DNA of 64,000 nt from JAQTTT01 sp041652755 (GTDB taxonomy: Archaea; Nanobdellota; Nanobdellia; Tiddalikarchaeales; Tiddalikarchaeaceae), in contig JBAZGS010000003.1 of the NCBI GenBank assembly GCA_041652755.1, positions 1 to 64,000 on the forward strand. The letters are read 5' to 3'. A model generated the notes under the pieces. That model saw only the letters and a program-made list of their open reading frames with translations. It was not told the origin of the DNA and searched no databases. Below, piece after piece: positions 61,614 to 64,000 of this stretch. Position 1 is the first letter of the stretch; every line of letters begins with the position of its first letter. The position numbers and the translations under genes were made by a program.

Positions 61614-63269
61614 ATGGAATTAAAGGAATTATTAAAAAATGGAGAATATACCTTATCTGAGTTGTCCAAAGAGTTGGATATTGAAAAAGATAAAATAAAA
61701 AAATTAATAAAAAAATTAAACAATGTTGAAAAAAAAGAAATTAACAACAATACTTATTATTATATAGCCAAAAAAATAGCCAAAAAAAAGGATTATACAT
61801 TGTTTTTTATTGCATTAATATTCGCTTTATCAATGCTTTTGAGGATTATAAATCTAGAGAAACCCTACGTTACTTGGGATGAGCATGCAAACATGTATTC
61901 TGGAATCCAGCAGGTTACAGCATTGCTTAACATAGATTATGATAGTGATGTATGGACTGATAGTAATATAGTTTATTATGACCATCCTCCTCTAGGAAAA
62001 TATTTTTATGGCTGGATAAGTATTATTTGTGAAAATATTACTCAAAATAACAGTTATTTAAATCTTATTTATTGGTCAAGAATTATGAGCGCAATTCTTG
62101 GAAGCATCACCTGCATAATTGTTTTTTTGATAGGCAAAAAAATTCATTCAACTAGGGTTGGAATAATCTCTGCTTTACTGCTTTCTTTTTCTCCAACATT
62201 CCTAGCTTATACTAAAGTATCAACTCTTGAAAGTTCTTATCTTTTGTTTTTCACTTTGGCAATATATGGATATTTGAGAATGAATAAAAAAAATATCATA
62301 TTAATAGGAATATTATGCGGATTGGCAATATCTACAAGAATGAATGGAATATTCATAATACCTATCTTAAGTATAATGTTATCTTTAAATTCAAATAAAA
62401 AACATTTAATAAGCTTTAAAGAAAAACAAGTAAATATTGGATTTTTATTGGATTTTTTTAAGTATTGCTTTATTCTTTTAATAATAGCTTTATTGACATT
62501 GATTATTATATGGCCTTATTTATGGCATGACTTATTTAGCAATTTAATGAAAACTTTAGGCAATACTAACAGAAGAAGTGGTTTTAGTTTCATGTGGTTA
62601 ATGGAATTAATGATTAATTTTCTTACAAAAACTCCATTATTAATAATAATATTAGCAATTTATTCAGTCACAAAAAAAAGAGAAAAAATATTGTTATTAT
62701 GGCTATTATTGCCTTTCGTTTCGTTTTTGAACACAAATGTTTTTAGGTACATACTTGTCACCATTATCCCATTATCATTGATGGCAGGCATAGGTGCCAG
62801 CTATTTAAGCAAAAAAATTTACATTCCCTTAATTATTTACCTGTTGCTGAATATAATATTTATTCATCCTTTTTATTTAAGCTATTATAATGAATTAACA
62901 GGATTCTCTGTTGGAGCTTATACTGTTAATTATTTGAAAGTCGGTATTTGGGGAGAAGGTGTTGGTGAAGCTGTTGAATATGTTAACAAGATAGCTGAAC
63001 AGAATTCATCAGTCCAGCTATTCCTTATGCCAAATCCTTCATATTATCCTTTGAGGAGTGATTTAAAATTAGTTTATCCTTCAATTAATTTATCAGGAGA
63101 TTATGTTTTAATGAATGTTTTATGTTACTCTGGAGAAATGGCCTATGATTGGAGCAATAATATTACCCCTAACATTACTGATTCGGAAATCGAAGAAAGT
63201 GGCTATTCATTAATTTATGAAATAAAAGCCATGGGTGCGCCTCTTGCAAAGATATACAAAAAAGATTAA
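61614..63269 (+). CDS. Winged-helix plus GT39/PMT-like membrane glycosyltransferase fusion
   Basis: 551 residues. The first about 50 residues (MELKELLKNGEYTLSELSKE...) look like a winged-helix domain. A hydrophobic protein with about ten transmembrane helices follows. The first extracytoplasmic loop contains TWDEHANMY with the acidic pair of protein-mannosyltransferase/GT39 (PMT_2) enzymes, and YYDHPPLGKYFYG matches their HPPLG motif. Such enzymes move a sugar from a lipid carrier to a protein or lipid. The HTH domain on a membrane glycosyltransferase is unusual. Donor and acceptor unknown. Confidence 0.75.
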   Translation: MELKELLKNGEYTLSELSKELDIEKDKIKKLIKKLNNVEKKEINNNTYYYIAKKIAKKKDYTLFFIALIFALSMLLRIINLEKPYVTWDEHANMYSGIQQVTALLNIDYDSDVWTDSNIVYYDHPPLGKYFYGWISIICENITQNNSYLNLIYWSRIMSAILGSITCIIVFLIGKKIHSTRVGIISALLLSFSPTFLAYTKVSTLESSYLLFFTLAIYGYLRMNKKNIILIGILCGLAISTRMNGIFIIPILSIMLSLNSNKKHLISFKEKQVNIGFLLDFFKYCFILLIIALLTLIIIWPYLWHDLFSNLMKTLGNTNRRSGFSFMWLMELMINFLTKTPLLIIILAIYSVTKKREKILLLWLLLPFVSFLNTNVFRYILVTIIPLSLMAGIGASYLSKKIYIPLIIYLLLNIIFIHPFYLSYYNELTGFSVGAYTVNYLKVGIWGEGVGEAVEYVNKIAEQNSSVQLFLMPNPSYYPLRSDLKLVYPSINLSGDYVLMNVLCYSGEMAYDWSNNITPNITDSEIEESGYSLIYEIKAMGAPLAKIYKKD

Positions 63270-64000
63270 TCAAAGTTTTTTAAAATCAATGCACCACCTG
63301 TAAGTTCCTGGCCCTATGTCTCCGCATTTCGTTTTTTTTAATATTCTGGCTTTGCCTGCTTTCTTTATCTCTTTTACCCTTTCATTTAGCTCTTTGTCAT
63401 TTGCGAAGCAGTAATAAAAAACTCTTCCCCCAGTTTTGCAGTTGTCAAATGCGCATTTCAAAAAAGACTCAGAAAATTTTGGGATGTTCATTATTACTTT
63501 GTCGGCGTTCAATTTATGAAAACTTCTTGCATCCTTGTTATAGCATTCCATTATTGCCTTGTTTTTCTTGGCGTTTTCAATCAAGTATTTGTAAGCGTCA
63601 GGGTTTAAGTCATTGGCTAATACTTTTTTGGCTTTTGAGAATTTAGCAATCAGTATTGCATAAGGCCCCACTCCGCAGAATAAGTCAGCAACAAAGTCAT
63701 TCTTTTTTATTGAATCCAGCACTCTAAGCCTTTCTCCTGACAATCGCGGGGTGAAAAATACTTTGTTTAAATCCAGGTTCATTAAGATGCCATTTTCTTT
63801 GTGTAAAGTAGTTGTAGTTTGTTCGCCTGCCAATATCTTCACTGGCCTGATTCTGTATTCTCCTAATGTTATATCCTCTTTTTTTACAACTGTCTTTATA
63901 TTCTTGTAAGTTTCAATTATTTTTTCAGCAATTAATTTCACTTTAGATTCTAGCTCTTTTGGAATCTCTAATTGCGCTATGCTGCCAATTTGGTCAAAGC
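63270..64000 (-). CDS. trm5: tRNA (guanine-37-N1)-methyltransferase Trm5-like, partial at window end
   Basis: Partial gene: the frame stays open to the right edge (first full codon 63998) with the residues FDQIGSIAQLEIPKELE, matching the D2 domain of Trm5 enzymes; a GTG at 63941 is internal. The SAM site is VADLFCGVGPYAILIAKF, with DARSFHKLNADKVIMNIPKFSESF containing the NxPxxxxxF motif of Trm5/TYW2 proteins. Trm5 methylates G37 of tRNA at N1; TYW2 in the wybutosine pathway is related, and the sequence seen does not fully separate them. The start lies outside the window. Confidence 0.88.
   Translation of the reverse strand, partial: FDQIGSIAQLEIPKELESKVKLIAEKIIETYKNIKTVVKKEDITLGEYRIRPVKILAGEQTTTTLHKENGILMNLDLNKVFFTPRLSGERLRVLDSIKKNDFVADLFCGVGPYAILIAKFSKAKKVLANDLNPDAYKYLIENAKKNKAIMECYNKDARSFHKLNADKVIMNIPKFSESFLKCAFDNCKTGGRVFYYCFANDKELNERVKEIKKAGKARILKKTKCGDIGPGTYRWCIDFKKL

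Noticed and set aside
1..64000. Insertion sequences, integrases, prophage or replication origin
   Set aside because: No transposase, integrase, Orc1/Cdc6 or phage structural gene was found; the only rearrangement signs are the mscS/glycosyltransferase junction and the tRNA-Trp repeats.

Overview
The window is AT-rich (roughly 30 % G+C by eye), densely coded DNA from an archaeon, most likely a small-genome DPANN lineage of the Woesearchaeota/Pacearchaeota kind. Archaeal markers: ThrRS with the archaeal editing domain, archaeal PheRS, LeuRS and ArgRS, ribosomal protein S17e, Holliday junction resolvase Hjc, mismatch endonuclease NucS, tRNA splicing endonuclease EndA, NadM, AMP phosphorylase, an intron-bearing tRNA-Trp, a C/D box guide sRNA, and TATA-type promoters with short or absent leaders. 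No rRNA, CRISPR array, transposase or phage module was found.

Layout. 0-5.7 kb: a kinase-like gene with an apparent frameshift, a tRNA thiolase, and a recombination scar where a 5'-truncated mscS meets a 5'-truncated copy of the adjacent glycosyltransferase; then small genes, a methyltransferase and tRNA-Thr. 5.7-10.2 kb: an operon of a two-domain AbrB regulator and a heterodimeric ABC exporter with one degenerate ATP site. 10.2-16.8 kb: two SDR proteins, a membrane-bound winged-helix protein, PGI/PMI, NadM, ArgRS and two small membrane proteins. 16.9-25.6 kb: an unknown protein, tRNA-Gly, thioredoxin plus a DUF3795-like protein, two aminoglycoside-phosphotransferase (APH) fold kinases around tRNA-His, an ABC-2 exporter, SdpI-like and HAD-like proteins.

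25.66-32.47 kb is the most unusual part: a five-gene co-directional operon of a MoxR-type AAA+ ATPase, a protein joining an HExxH metallopeptidase-like domain to a VWA domain, and three further proteins that all begin with the same short tag (M-x-K-G-R-Y-x-N-N-x-K). Two of these are leucine-rich-repeat-like paralogues and the third ends in a beta-solenoid-like repeat. It looks like an ATPase/VWA machine with dedicated tagged partners and is the best candidate for an undescribed system.

32.5-38.1 kb: DNA repair (Ogg2-like glycosylase, Hjc, NucS) around PheS-PheT. 38.2-51.6 kb: a very large cysteine-rich membrane protein, a SWIM zinc-finger protein, an MgtC-like membrane protein, a radical SAM protein, a secreted Lon-like protease, the C/D box sRNA, an MBL-fold RNA nuclease, a TIM-barrel protein, EndA, and two surface Ig-like proteins. 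51.7-64 kb: ThrRS, a permease, tRNA-Trp with 76-bp repeats carrying tRNA 3' ends, LeuRS, S17e, AMP phosphorylase, a winged-helix/GT39-like membrane fusion, and a Trm5-like methyltransferase that runs off the right edge.
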